Source: an uncultured Moraxella sp. (GTDB lineage: Bacteria > Pseudomonadota > Gammaproteobacteria > Pseudomonadales > Moraxellaceae). From it: DNA of 64,000 nucleotides. Numbering within the stretch: the first letter of the stretch is position 1; each line of letters opens with the position of its first letter. Under the pieces are notes generated by a model, which worked only from the letters and a program-made list of their open reading frames with translations, searched no databases and was not told the origin of the DNA. Made by a program: the position numbers and the translations under genes. The DNA lies in assembly GCF_945873075.1 (NCBI RefSeq), contig NZ_CAMCBS010000002.1, forward strand, positions 82,632-146,631, written 5' to 3'. Of this stretch, positions 8,817 through 19,392 are shown one piece after another.

Positions 8817-10001
8817 TTAGGCTTTGGCGGTTTTACCTTTAAGTTGTAAAAATGCCTTTTCGATACGTTCGCTGTGCGCTAGGATTTTGGCTTCGACTTC
8901 GGCAAACTGCGCTTTGAGCTTGTCATCAGCTTCTTGTAGGCGATTGGCAAATTCTGCTCGTTTTAGCTCAATAGCTTGAGCTTTTAGGGCGTGCCATTCT
9001 TCGACGGTTTTGGTAAATTCGTCATATTCAGCACTGATACGCTCTTTGAATGCCATCAAACGCTCATCCAGGCTTGGCTCACCACCGTTTACGATTCGCT
9101 CTTGGGCACGCTTAAACTGCATGGTGACTTCGGCGTGCTTGATGGTCAGATTATCGACACGCTTCAAGTCTGATGCGAGACCGATTTTTGACAAAATAGC
9201 GATAAACCATTTGGTTGGGTCGTATTGCCACCATTTGACGCCGTTACGATAGTCATATTGGAAATAATGATGGTAGTTGTGATAACCTTCACCCCAAGTA
9301 AAAATCGCCAACACGCCATTATCACGCGCGGTATTGGTATCAGTATAAGGGCGAGTGCCAATCATGTGGCAAAGCGAGTTGATAAAGAAGGTAAAGTGAT
9401 GTGTCAGCACAAGACGCAATAGACCTGCGATCAAAAATGTCCCTAGCATATCACCAGTGATCAGACCTGCGATACCGACGACGACTAAGTTTGTCGCAAC
9501 AACCCAAAAGCCGTAGTAGTTGTGCTGAAGGGTAAGTAGTTTGTCTTTTTTGAGATCAGGGATATTTTTATAATCATACTGACCGCTTGGGTATTTGTGC
9601 AGCATCCAGTCCATATGGCTGAACCAAAAACCACGGCGAGCCGAATACGGATCTTCATATTCATCATCGACATGGCGATGGTGCGTGCGATGACCTGAGC
9701 ACCAGTCAAAGGCAGAGCTTTGGACAGCTAAGGTCGCCCCAAGCAATAAGAAATATTTGACAATCGGGTGGGCTTCATACGCCTTATGCGCCCATAGGCG
9801 GTGATAGCCTGCGGTGATGGATAGTCCCGTCCACGCCATAAAGATGGCAAAAGCCGTCCAAACAGCAGGATTGACCCCGTGTGTCCATAGATACCAAGGC
9901 ACTAGGATGATTGCCAGTAGTGGCGTAGATAAAAGCACGATGGCAGGCACCCAGTTGATGGGCGCATTTTTAAAGGCTTCAGGATTGCGTTCGATACTCA
10001 T
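8817..10001 (-). CDS. Acyl-CoA/acyl-lipid delta-9-type fatty acid desaturase
   Basis: Membrane di-iron desaturase of 394 residues that introduces a double bond into saturated acyl chains. The three histidine boxes are present: HRLWAH (67-72), HRTHH (104-108) and HNYHH (about 242-246). Four hydrophobic segments fit the family topology. The last 100 or so residues are charged and probably coiled-coil, an extension beyond the catalytic core. The gene is divergent from a TetR-type regulator at 10404, as in desaturase/DesT or FabR-like pairs, so regulation by that protein is likely. It ends with a strong terminator. Confidence 0.9.
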   Translation of the reverse strand: MSIERNPEAFKNAPINWVPAIVLLSTPLLAIILVPWYLWTHGVNPAVWTAFAIFMAWTGLSITAGYHRLWAHKAYEAHPIVKYFLLLGATLAVQSSAFDWCSGHRTHHRHVDDEYEDPYSARRGFWFSHMDWMLHKYPSGQYDYKNIPDLKKDKLLTLQHNYYGFWVVATNLVVVGIAGLITGDMLGTFLIAGLLRLVLTHHFTFFINSLCHMIGTRPYTDTNTARDNGVLAIFTWGEGYHNYHHYFQYDYRNGVKWWQYDPTKWFIAILSKIGLASDLKRVDNLTIKHAEVTMQFKRAQERIVNGGEPSLDERLMAFKERISAEYDEFTKTVEEWHALKAQAIELKRAEFANRLQEADDKLKAQFAEVEAKILAHSERIEKAFLQLKGKTAKA

Positions 10002-10197
10002 AAACGAAGGTTACCTATAAAATTGGGCGACAAACTTAATGCTTTCTCCAAAAAGTTTGCAAAAACAGCGATCAGTATTCCAAATATTTTGGCAAAATGC
10101 CATCAATAGCCTATCAATGACACTGCACAAAGCTTGGTGTGACAAAGGTTTGTACGCAGTGACCGCCTTTTATTATGCTATCATACTTCCTATAAAA

Positions 10198-10214
10198 AGT
10201 GAACAATTATTCAC
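10198..10214. promoter_or_regulatory. Candidate TetR-family operator
   Basis: Inverted repeat GTGAA-caatta-TTCAC preceded by A. The left half AGTGAAC resembles the half-site described for the Pseudomonas desaturase regulator DesT. It lies next to the likely desaturase promoter. Confidence 0.45.
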
Positions 10215-10244
10215 ATAAATTTATGGGAGAAATTGTAACTTTGT

Positions 10245-10261
10245 TACAGTATCGTACAGTA
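10245..10261. repeat. Direct repeat TACAGTA, 10-base period
   Basis: Two copies of TACAGTA start 10 bases apart (10245 and 10255), one helical turn, between the desaturase and the regulator gene. A possible second protein-binding site. Confidence 0.35.
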
Positions 10262-10365
10262 GAATAACTTGGTCATATAGATCTCAGCATTATTTGGCAT
10301 TAGAAAATATTTGTAAAATAAGCGCATGTTGATAATTAAAAATTGATGTCAAGACAAGCTTGGTT

Positions 10366-10374
10366 TGCTATAAT
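10366..10374 (+). promoter_or_regulatory. Extended -10 promoter of the tetR-type gene
   Basis: TGCTATAAT (perfect extended -10) 30 bases before the start codon. The -35 region is weak (TTGATG with a 20-base spacer). Confidence 0.6.
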
Positions 10375-10403
10375 TTGCTGGTTGAGTTTTTGAGGAATGA
10401 ACT

Positions 10404-11117
10404 ATGTCCAACCGCAAGGAGTTGTACAATCTTCGTGAGGCACGGATTTTGGAAACTGCAGAGCAGTTGTTGCTTGATTCTGGTGAAGGTGATTTGACGC
10501 TAGACAGCCTAGCGATGCAGCTTGATCTGGCCAAAGGAACGCTGTATAAGCATTTTTCAAGCAAAGATGAGCTATTGATGCGTATCTTGATTGATTTTGA
10601 AAAACGCAAATTTTTGATGAATGATGTCAATGATGGCGCAGGGGCGGGCGTGGCTCGATTGGTGCTACAACTGCTAAACTTACCGCATCGTGCGATTTTA
10701 TTTAATCATATCGAAGAGCGGCTATCATCAACGGCTGTGGGTCTAAATAAACTGTTTGGCGAATTGTATCAAGTGCGCCGTGAACGATTGGCTCGGCTAT
10801 CGAATATTGCTGAGACTTATTTGGCAGAACAAAATAGCGGCATGACCACGAGAGACTATCTGGCGACGATTTATTCGGTCGGGCAAGGTGGGGCGAGTTT
10901 ACTTAATTCCACCTTTTATCAGCGGTATCTTGGTCGCCGAGACACGCTTAAGCAAGCACTGGTGAAGCAGATGCTTGATTTGCCACGCTTATACCCAAAA
11001 GTCGATAGCGCTGAGCAGGATTTACAAAATGCGCAGTTTAGCACCGAGCTAAATGAAGAAGTGGACATCGAAGAAATCGCCGATGCGATTGGTGCTCGGG
11101 TGGAGATGAGTATTTAG
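10404..11117 (+). CDS. TetR/AcrR-family transcriptional regulator
   Basis: 237-residue regulator. The N-terminal TetR DNA-binding domain (about residues 10-60) includes the helix-turn-helix LTLDSLAMQLDLAKGTLYKH followed by FSSKDELL. The C-terminal ligand domain is not diagnostic. Divergent orientation to a fatty acid desaturase suggests control of membrane unsaturation, as for DesT or FabR; this is inference from context. An AGGA ribosome site precedes the ATG, and a bidirectional terminator follows. Confidence 0.88.
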   Translation: MSNRKELYNLREARILETAEQLLLDSGEGDLTLDSLAMQLDLAKGTLYKHFSSKDELLMRILIDFEKRKFLMNDVNDGAGAGVARLVLQLLNLPHRAILFNHIEERLSSTAVGLNKLFGELYQVRRERLARLSNIAETYLAEQNSGMTTRDYLATIYSVGQGGASLLNSTFYQRYLGRRDTLKQALVKQMLDLPRLYPKVDSAEQDLQNAQFSTELNEEVDIEEIADAIGARVEMSI

Positions 11118-11155
11118 ATGAGCGTTTGACAGTTTTTTTGACTGTTTAAGGTGTG

Positions 11156-11190
11156 AAAAAAATATCCCCGACAAGCATCGGGGATATTTT
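11156..11190. terminator. Bidirectional terminator
   Basis: Stem AATATCCCCGA / TCGGGGATATT with A and T runs on either side, between the convergent regulator and permease genes. Confidence 0.9.
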
Positions 11191-11207
11191 GTGTATATAA
11201 TCAAAGA

Positions 11208-12602
11208 TTATACATCTTCTTCTTTATATTGTGGTACTGGTGCTTTAAAGCCACGAGTCTTGATACCTAGCCAGATAAAGCCAAGTGCTGCCCAGAATAG
11301 ACCAACTTTAAGAGTCAAGCCATCAACTTCTAACCACATTAAGAATACGCTAATAAAGCCAAGTACGGGAACAATAATGTAATTAAATACATCCTTTCCG
11401 TTTTTAACAAGCTTATTGCGGAATACATAATGGAAAAGTACCGAAATATTAACAAAGCTAAATGCAGTCAATGCACCAAAGCTGATTAGGTTGACGACAG
11501 TGTCAAGATTGATAAAACCTGCTGTTAATGCTACAGCGCCTGCAATTAAGATGTTATTTACTGGTGTGCGAAGTTTAGGGTGGATTTGACCAAAAATCTT
11601 GTTGCTGATTACGCCATCACGACCCATCACATACATCAGACGAGATACGCCAGCGTGTGCTGAGATACCTGATGCCATTACGGTAACAATCGCAAAGCCC
11701 AATACCCAACCTTGGAATACTGCACCGCCAACTGCCAAAAGAATTGATGGTTGCGTACCTTCTTCAACAGCTTCTTTGAAGTAGCCAACAGCTTCATTTG
11801 GAAAATACAGCTGCATAAAATAGGTACTTACAATAAAGATAATACCAGCGATTAGCGAGGTGAGGAACATTGCTTTTGGTAGAGTATTTTTAACATCTTT
11901 AGTTTCTTCAGCCAAGCTTGATAATGAGTCAAAGCCTGTAAATGAGAAACATAGGATGGTTGCACCTGTAATTACAGCTGTGATAGATGTGGTATCATTC
12001 CAAAAAGGAGTTAGGCTCCATAATTGGTAGGCGTTGGTCGGATCGATTGTACCATCAGCATTGACGCCACCTTGAAGATGTTGGAATGTCATGAACACAA
12101 AAATAGCAATGATGGCAATTTGGATGAATACAATCCAACTATTGAAATACGCTACCACTTTTGAACCAAATAGGTTTACACCTGTCATTAATGCCGTCAA
12201 ACCAATCACCCACACCCAGTGGTTTACTGATGGGAATAGTGCTTCTAGGTATAGCACCGCAAGGATGATATTGACCATTGGCGATAGCAGATAGTCAAGC
12301 CAGCTTGACCAGCCCACCATAAAGCCCATGCTTGGGTTGATGGATTTTTGGGTATAAGTATAAGCAGAACCTGAAGATGGATATGCGCGAATCATATGAC
12401 CATAACTGAGAGATGTCAGCAAAATGGCAATTAGGGCGAAAAAGTAGGACATTGGTACATGTCCAAAACTTTCTTGCGAGACTTGACCAAAGGTATCAAG
12501 TAGGGTCATTGGTTGGATATAGGCAAGACCGATGATGATGACATGCCAAAGACCAAGGTTTCGCTGCAGGCGAGCGACATTCGGGGTAGGTGAAGTATTC
12601 AA
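11208..12602 (-). CDS. puuP: APC-family amino acid/polyamine permease, PuuP-like
   Basis: Inner-membrane transporter of the APC superfamily with about 12 hydrophobic segments. The motifs LGLWHVIIIGLAY, PMTLLDTFG, GSAYTYTQKSINP and GFMVGWSSWLDYLL closely resemble the putrescine importers PuuP/PlaP, so putrescine or a related amine is the best guess. The open frame reaches an ATG at 12662, but that codon has no ribosome site. A TTG at 12602 is preceded by AAGGA at nine bases and gives 464 residues, matching PuuP length (461), so I prefer it. Substrate is inferred. Confidence 0.8.
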   Translation of the reverse strand: MNTSPTPNVARLQRNLGLWHVIIIGLAYIQPMTLLDTFGQVSQESFGHVPMSYFFALIAILLTSLSYGHMIRAYPSSGSAYTYTQKSINPSMGFMVGWSSWLDYLLSPMVNIILAVLYLEALFPSVNHWVWVIGLTALMTGVNLFGSKVVAYFNSWIVFIQIAIIAIFVFMTFQHLQGGVNADGTIDPTNAYQLWSLTPFWNDTTSITAVITGATILCFSFTGFDSLSSLAEETKDVKNTLPKAMFLTSLIAGIIFIVSTYFMQLYFPNEAVGYFKEAVEEGTQPSILLAVGGAVFQGWVLGFAIVTVMASGISAHAGVSRLMYVMGRDGVISNKIFGQIHPKLRTPVNNILIAGAVALTAGFINLDTVVNLISFGALTAFSFVNISVLFHYVFRNKLVKNGKDVFNYIIVPVLGFISVFLMWLEVDGLTLKVGLFWAALGFIWLGIKTRGFKAPVPQYKEEDV

Positions 12603-12921
12603 CGATGGTATTCCTTTTAAGTGTGCAAAATGCAGCCAACACAAAAGAGAACTAAGCTTCATCGTATCAAACGCAATCGTTTGAATTTGGTTCGATTAGG
12701 CTATCTGCTCCAAGAATTAAAAAAAGTAGGGTTGAAAAAATGGGTATCAAAATTGCTAGTTTGTAACAAAAATCAATACCCATGTAAGTTCTTGTGAATT
12801 TTAGCCCAAAAAAAGTGATTTGTCAGCAAGTTTTTTGGTAATTTGTTCAATTTTCACCAATTTTGGCAAATTATTTTGTAAAAATTGATGAAAAATTATC
12901 CCAATGTGCTTTTTTTATCCA

Positions 12922-13692
12922 TCACCCGCCCTTTAAGGTCAGCCCACGACCGCCATCCACTGCCAAGATTTGCCCTGTGATATAGCGGCTATTGATCATA
13001 AACAGCACAGCACTAGCAATGTCATCGGGTGTGCCGATGCATTTGAGCGGCACAGAGTCTGTCAAGATGGCTTGGGTTTGGCTGTTTAGCTCGGGATTTT
13101 GGTCGTCATTAGGAAAGATATTCACCCCAGGGGCGACGCCATTGATGCGGATATCAGGCGCAAGCTCAAGTGCCAAGCTCTGTACCATCATGCGATGCCC
13201 CGCCTTTGCCATATTATAAATCGGATAACCGACAAAGGGCTTGGCATCGGCATGAATGTCAAGCAGGCTTAGGATACTGCCTTGATTTTGTTTAAGTTCT
13301 TTGGCGAATGCGTGTGTCAGTAGTAGCGGTGCTTTGGCATTGGTCAGCATCAAATCCTGCCAATGCGCCATCATCGTCTCGTGCGTGCCATCAAATGGCG
13401 TGGCATAAAAGCTCGACGCATTATGCACCAAGACATCCAGTCTGCCAAAGCAGGACAGCACTTGTTCTGTAAACTCATCAAGCAGCTGACTGTCATTGAC
13501 GACATCCAAGCTTGCGCTGATGGTCTTGGCAGAATTGGGACGAATGGCGTTCAGTCTATCTGCCAAGGCGCAAGCGTCATCATGGCTGTGATGATAGTGG
13601 ATGATGACATCGTAGCCATCGGCGTGTAAGGTGGTGGCGATGGCTTTGCCAATTCGCTTGGCAGCACCTGTGATGAGTGCGGTTTTGTTCAT
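12922..13692 (-). CDS. Pteridine reductase / FolM-type short-chain dehydrogenase
   Basis: NADPH-dependent SDR enzyme of 256 residues. The nucleotide motif is TGAAKRIGKAIA, with the Arg after Lys that marks the pteridine reductase subgroup; the catalytic Tyr-x3-Lys is in YNMAKAG, and NAS is conserved. The family reduces dihydropteridines such as dihydromonapterin or dihydrofolate. The gene lies 12 bases downstream of cca and is probably cotranscribed. A general 3-ketoacyl reductase role is less likely given the N-terminal motif. Confidence 0.82.
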   Translation of the reverse strand: MNKTALITGAAKRIGKAIATTLHADGYDVIIHYHHSHDDACALADRLNAIRPNSAKTISASLDVVNDSQLLDEFTEQVLSCFGRLDVLVHNASSFYATPFDGTHETMMAHWQDLMLTNAKAPLLLTHAFAKELKQNQGSILSLLDIHADAKPFVGYPIYNMAKAGHRMMVQSLALELAPDIRINGVAPGVNIFPNDDQNPELNSQTQAILTDSVPLKCIGTPDDIASAVLFMINSRYITGQILAVDGGRGLTLKGG

Positions 13693-13704
13693 AATTGATA
13701 AACA

Positions 13705-14895
13705 CTAATTTAAAATATAAAAAATTGTCAACGCATTTGCCATCTGAAAATTACCAATCAGTCCATACAGTGCCTGTGTGCGTAGGCGTGTCAGCTCATC
13801 GCCAATGGCTTTGCCAGTAAGTGTGCTGTCTATATTTGCCATACCAATAGACTGATAGCGACTGATGGCATCAGCTAGCCATGCCTTTGGATAAGGCATT
13901 GATTTATTTTGATAAATTTCACAAGCATCATACAGCGACATCAGTAGTGTATCATCTTTATGAGCTTTGGTATGCTCAATCACGGTGAGTAGCTGCTCGG
14001 CGGTGATATTTGGCAGGGCAAGTAGTGTCGCACGATAATGAATAAACGCATGGATAAACTGACCGATGGCTTTTGGGACATTGAGCCGTGTTAGGCAGTC
14101 ATTAAGCCCATTGATGTCATCGCCAAATACCGAAAACAGCATCGCTAGGCGAGTGGCAAGCGGACTATTTGCTCGGCAAGCGTTTTGCAATCTTGTCATC
14201 ATCGCTTGATATGTGTCATAATTTGCCAATCGCTCGGCAAGTGTCGGTAATAGATGCGCCAAAATCCCAAGTCGGTGCAAGCAGTCGATATAATGATAAC
14301 CATGTGGTTCGGCAATCGCCCGAGCTGTCTCTTGCCAAATGCGTTCACGGCTTAGATGTGATAATTCGCCTTGGGCGGCGATACTTTGCATGAGTGCCTG
14401 CGTGTCATCATGGATGACAAAGCCAAGCGGGGCAAAGCGGGCATAAAAGCGAGCCACTCGTAGCACACGCAAGGGGTCTTCGCTAAAGGCGGGGCTGACA
14501 TGGCGTAGCACTTTGGCGTGCAAATCATCGAGCCCGCCATAATAATCCATCACTTCGCCTGTGATTGGTGTGTCATCAAATAAGCCTGTCACTTCGATGG
14601 CAAGTGCATTGATGGTCAAATCTCTGCGTAATAAGTCATCGGCTAGGCTGACATCAGGGCTTGACTGCACGCTAAAGGCAGTGTGCCCTGTGCCGACTTT
14701 GCGCTCAAGGCGGGCAAGTGCGTATTCGGCGTGCGTATCAGGGTGCAAAAATACCGGAAAATCCGCACCGACTTGGCTAAAGCCATGAGCGAGCATGGTG
14801 GCAGTATCCGTGCCTACGACCATAAAGTCCTTGTCCTTAACAGGTAGTCCAAGCAGCCCATCACGCACTGCACCACCGACCAGATATACTTTCAT
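13705..14895 (-). CDS. cca: CCA-adding tRNA nucleotidyltransferase, HD site degenerate
   Basis: Adds or repairs the 3' CCA end of tRNAs. The class II nucleotidyltransferase motifs are clear: GGAVRD, the metal-binding DKDFMVVG (D-x-D) and RRDLTINALAI. The protein has 396 residues, slightly shorter than E. coli Cca (412). Where E. coli has the HD phosphohydrolase site (LCHDLGKG), this protein reads LFSVFGDDING, so the His is absent and the following His-rich loop is missing. The adding activity should be intact; phosphatase and phosphodiesterase activities are probably lost (inference). Confidence 0.92.
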   Translation of the reverse strand: MKVYLVGGAVRDGLLGLPVKDKDFMVVGTDTATMLAHGFSQVGADFPVFLHPDTHAEYALARLERKVGTGHTAFSVQSSPDVSLADDLLRRDLTINALAIEVTGLFDDTPITGEVMDYYGGLDDLHAKVLRHVSPAFSEDPLRVLRVARFYARFAPLGFVIHDDTQALMQSIAAQGELSHLSRERIWQETARAIAEPHGYHYIDCLHRLGILAHLLPTLAERLANYDTYQAMMTRLQNACRANSPLATRLAMLFSVFGDDINGLNDCLTRLNVPKAIGQFIHAFIHYRATLLALPNITAEQLLTVIEHTKAHKDDTLLMSLYDACEIYQNKSMPYPKAWLADAISRYQSIGMANIDSTLTGKAIGDELTRLRTQALYGLIGNFQMANALTIFYILN

Positions 14896-14961
14896 GCTAT
14901 TTTTTCCGATGATTGTAAGAATGAGATGGATTTACTATAGCAAGATTTTTATAAAAAAACC

Positions 14962-14994
14962 AATAAAAAATGCCAGCGCTTAGGCTGACATTTT
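14962..14994 (-). terminator. Terminator after maeB
   Basis: Imperfect stem ATGTCAGC / GCTGGCAT (minus strand reading) followed by a T run. Confidence 0.75.
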
Positions 14995-15009
14995 TGGCGC
15001 TTGGCAGGA

Positions 15010-17328
15010 TTACTGCGCAGCTTTTTGAGCTTCGGTCACCGCAACCGCAGTCATATTGACGATACGGCGAGCGGTCGATGATGGTACTAGGATGTGTACC
15101 GGTTTTTCTGCGCCTAGTAGGACAGGGCCGATAGCTGCTGAGCCAGTCGCCGCCTTGATTAGGTTAAAGGCGATGTTGGCAGCGTCAAGCGTTGGCATGA
15201 TCAGCAGGTTGGCTGAGCCATTAAGCGTGCTAAATGGATGGTTCTCTTCACGCAGGCGAGCATCTAGTGCGGTATCGCCGTGCATTTCGCCATCAAATTC
15301 AAAGTCCACATTCATCTGAGTCAGTAGCTCATGCACACGGCGCATCTTGATGGCTGATTCTTTGTTTGACGTGCCAAAATCAGAATGTGATAGCAACGCT
15401 ACTCGTGGCTCAACACCAAAGCGACGCACGCTCTCAGCTGCCAAGACAGTCATCTCGGCCAGCTGTTCGGCGGTTGGGTCTTCGTGAATATATGGGTCAG
15501 CGATGAATAGGGTGCGGTTTTGCATGATGACACCACTCATGGCGTAGTAGTCGCTCACGCCTTGACGCTTGCCAATCACACGGCGGATGTAGTTCAAGTG
15601 CAAATCGTAGTAACCAAAAGTACCACACAGCATACCATCAGCATCACCTTGTTCAACCATCATTGCACCAAGTAGCGAGCTCTTACGGCGCATATCACGG
15701 CGAGCCAGCTCTTCTGAGATGCCTAGGCGTTGGTTGTTTTTTAGGTAGTACTTCCAGTATTCATCGTGCTTAGGATTGTTATTCAGATCCACGACTTCGA
15801 CATTATTACCGATCGATAGGCGCAGGCCTAGTGCATCGATTTGGGCTTGGATGACATCAGGGCGACCGATTAAAATTGGTTTTGCCATGTTTTCATCGAC
15901 GACGACTTGAACAGCACGCAGAACATTCGGGTCTTCACCTTCGGCATAGACGATGCGTTTTGGCGCTTGTTTGGCTTGGGTAAAGACAGGCTTCATCGCC
16001 AAGGCTGAGTTATAGACGAACTCAGATAGGGTTTGGCGATAGGCATCAAAGTCTTCGATTGGCAATGTTGCCACGCCAGAATCCATAGCAGCTTTGGCGA
16101 CAGCTGGGGCGATCTCTAGGATTAGATTTGGCTCTAGTGGGCCAGGGATTAGGTATTCACGGCCAAACTTATTGCCCATATCGCCTTTGACTTTTTCGCT
16201 CTCGCCGATTGAGATTTCGGTATGCGCCATGGCTGCGATAGCGTGTACACAAGCGATTTTCATCTCTTCATTGACGATGGTCGCACCAACATCTAGCGCA
16301 CCACGGAAGATGTATGGGAAGCATAGGGCATTGTTGACTTGGTTTGGATAGTCAGAACGGCCTGTTGCCATGATGACATCTGAGCGAGCAGCGTGCGCAA
16401 GCTCTGGCATGATTTCAGGCGTTGGGTTGGCTAGGGCGAAGATGATTGGGTCTTTTGCCATGCGTTTGACCATCTCTGGGGTCAAGATACCTGGACCTGA
16501 CAAGCCTAAGAAGAAATCAGCATCGCCGATGACTTCGTCAAGGGTGGTGGCATCGGTATCTTGGGCGAAGCGTTGTTTTGATTCGTCAAGATTTTCACGG
16601 CGGGTATTGATGACGCCACGAGAGTCTAGGACGAAGATGTTCGAGCGGCTCACGCCCAAGGCAATGATCAGCTCAAGACAGCTGATGGCAGCAGCGCCTG
16701 CACCTGAGCAGACGACTTTGATTTGGCTGATGTCTTTATTGACGATTTTTAGGGCGTTCAATAGTGCAGCGGCGGCGATGATGGCGGTACCATGCTGATC
16801 GTCATGGAAGACAGGGATATTCATGCGCTCACGCAGTTCACGCTCGATCTTAAAGCATTCTGGCGCTTTGATGTCTTCTAGGTTGATACCACCAAAAGTC
16901 GGCTCAAGACTTGCTACCGCTTCGATGAACTTATCAGGATCATTTTGGTTAATCTCGATGTCAAAAACATCAATACCGGCGAATTTTTTGAACAAAACGC
17001 CTTTACCTTCCATCACAGGCTTCGATGCTAGCGCACCGATATTACCCAGGCCTAGTACCGCCGTACCATTGGTGATGACACCGACTAGGTTGTTACGCGC
17101 GGTATATTTGGCGGCAAGTTTTGGGTTTTTTTCGATTTCAAGACATGGGACAGCTACACCCGGTGAATATGCTAAAGCAAGGTCACGCTGGTTGGCGATT
17201 TGCTTGGTTGGGGTGACTGAGATTTTACCTGGGCGTGGGTGCTCATGGTAGTGAAGGGCAGCTTGTTCAAATTGCTGTTTTTGCAACTGTGCATCAGTCA
17301 ATGATGCGGTATCGTTTTCGATTGTCAT
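15010..17328 (-). CDS. maeB: NADP-dependent malic enzyme with PTA-like domain
   Basis: 772-residue cytoplasmic enzyme that decarboxylates malate to pyruvate with NADP+, supplying NADPH. The N-terminal half contains malic enzyme motifs ([40 protein letters not shown]). The C-terminal third (from about residue 440) is a phosphotransacetylase-like domain ([35 protein letters not shown]) that in MaeB acts as a regulatory module, not a transacetylase. Length equals other MaeB proteins. Monocistronic, with its own terminator. Confidence 0.96.
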   Translation of the reverse strand: MTIENDTASLTDAQLQKQQFEQAALHYHEHPRPGKISVTPTKQIANQRDLALAYSPGVAVPCLEIEKNPKLAAKYTARNNLVGVITNGTAVLGLGNIGALASKPVMEGKGVLFKKFAGIDVFDIEINQNDPDKFIEAVASLEPTFGGINLEDIKAPECFKIERELRERMNIPVFHDDQHGTAIIAAAALLNALKIVNKDISQIKVVCSGAGAAAISCLELIIALGVSRSNIFVLDSRGVINTRRENLDESKQRFAQDTDATTLDEVIGDADFFLGLSGPGILTPEMVKRMAKDPIIFALANPTPEIMPELAHAARSDVIMATGRSDYPNQVNNALCFPYIFRGALDVGATIVNEEMKIACVHAIAAMAHTEISIGESEKVKGDMGNKFGREYLIPGPLEPNLILEIAPAVAKAAMDSGVATLPIEDFDAYRQTLSEFVYNSALAMKPVFTQAKQAPKRIVYAEGEDPNVLRAVQVVVDENMAKPILIGRPDVIQAQIDALGLRLSIGNNVEVVDLNNNPKHDEYWKYYLKNNQRLGISEELARRDMRRKSSLLGAMMVEQGDADGMLCGTFGYYDLHLNYIRRVIGKRQGVSDYYAMSGVIMQNRTLFIADPYIHEDPTAEQLAEMTVLAAESVRRFGVEPRVALLSHSDFGTSNKESAIKMRRVHELLTQMNVDFEFDGEMHGDTALDARLREENHPFSTLNGSANLLIMPTLDAANIAFNLIKAATGSAAIGPVLLGAEKPVHILVPSSTARRIVNMTAVAVTEAQKAAQ

Positions 17329-17475
17329 AATCCATTCCGTCTTTGGTAAGTTTGCCTAGGCAAACGGGTTTTCATGTGAAATGTGTATAAAATTTATCAG
17401 CATTTTAGCATGATTTTAACAAAATAACGCTGATAAATTAATAAAAAATAGTAGGGTAACTTTTAACTTGTGCGT

Positions 17476-18513
<1,038 letters not shown>

Positions 18514-18534
18514 TTAGTGTAAGCAACTTGGGGT

Positions 18535-18540
18535 ATTATA
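18535..18540 (-). promoter_or_regulatory. -10 box candidate for hemB
   Basis: Perfect TATAAT on the minus strand, 54 bases upstream of the hemB start codon; the -35 region is weak. Confidence 0.45.
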
Positions 18541-18674
18541 ACAAAATTTGGCGTAAAAATGGCGCTTTTGTGAGATATTTTTATGAAAAAAATATTATAA
18601 TATTATAAACAAAATAGATAAAATCATGCCAAGTGTAAAACAAGTGGGCAATTTAATGAATAAAACTTACTCAC

Positions 18675-19163
18675 TCAAAACGACATTTCGGCAAATTCAC
18701 GGCATAAAGCACGGTTTTCGGCGGCAGGGTAGCTGGCTGTCCATGCACGGACATTGTGCAGGACGGCACGATAATCTCGTTGCATCGATAGCTGACGCAG
18801 GCTTTGTTGGGGATTGCTTGAGCGTGGCATAAACTGACGCAGTTGGCGATTATAAGCCTTGTCAAATCGCACTCGCTGTCTTTCGTTTAAGACTGGTGGG
18901 CAAATTTCTGATAGTACTTGCACCAAGGCAAGCTCGTATTGGCTGACGGTGAGATAGATGTCTTGGCTGGCAGGCTGAACGCTTGAGATTCGCTGATAGC
19001 GGTTGTTGTTTGCGCTAGCTGCCGATTGATAAAACGCCACGCCAAGCATCAGCACCAACAATAACGCAGACCATGACAATGGCTTGGGCGCAATTTGGCT
19101 TGAGCGTGTGTCAGTCCGAATCATAGAAATTAAGGTGCGTTCAACAGCTTGGTTTTTCATCAT
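18675..19163 (-). CDS. Membrane-anchored protein, unknown function
   Basis: Unrecognised protein of about 162 residues. A basic N-terminus precedes one hydrophobic segment (PLSWSALLLVLMLGVAFYQ), then an exported-type domain rich in Arg, Gln and Ser with two cysteines (SEIC and LCREF) that could pair. The frame can be extended to a GTG at 19172; the ATG at 19163 or 19160 looks more natural, but none has a clear ribosome site. It lies between hemB and ruvB in minus orientation, alone. Probably anchored in the inner membrane and facing the periplasm (inference). Confidence 0.6.
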   Translation of the reverse strand: MMKNQAVERTLISMIRTDTRSSQIAPKPLSWSALLLVLMLGVAFYQSAASANNNRYQRISSVQPASQDIYLTVSQYELALVQVLSEICPPVLNERQRVRFDKAYNRQLRQFMPRSSNPQQSLRQLSMQRDYRAVLHNVRAWTASYPAAENRALCREFAEMSF

Positions 19164-19392
19164 AAGAATCACGAAAGAGTTTGGAACTTGCTTATGATAC
19201 TGTGTTGAACAAAAAAAATCCGCTTGTTAAGTGTATGTGTATTGTAGATTTTATCCAGTTTTAGCAACACTTGGGAAAAATTTAGCCCAATTGTAAGCAG
19301 TTTTTGGCAAGAGTAGGCAAATGGTAATATTTGCAAGCTGTCTGAAAAACTGTGCTAAAATAGCGAAAATTTTTGTTGTGTGATGCCAAACC

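Larger units (their letters stand above)
10002..10403. other. Divergent regulatory region, desaturase / tetR
   Basis: 402 bases without a gene between the divergent desaturase and regulator. It contains an inverted repeat at 10198-10214, direct repeats at 10245-10261 and an extended -10 box for tetR at 10366-10374. A CATAAT at 10175-10180 (minus strand reading) could be the desaturase -10. Confidence 0.6.

Noticed and set aside
16370..17251. Two plus-strand frames of 142 codons opposite maeB
   Set aside because: Shadows of the well-supported maeB gene; composition is not protein-like.
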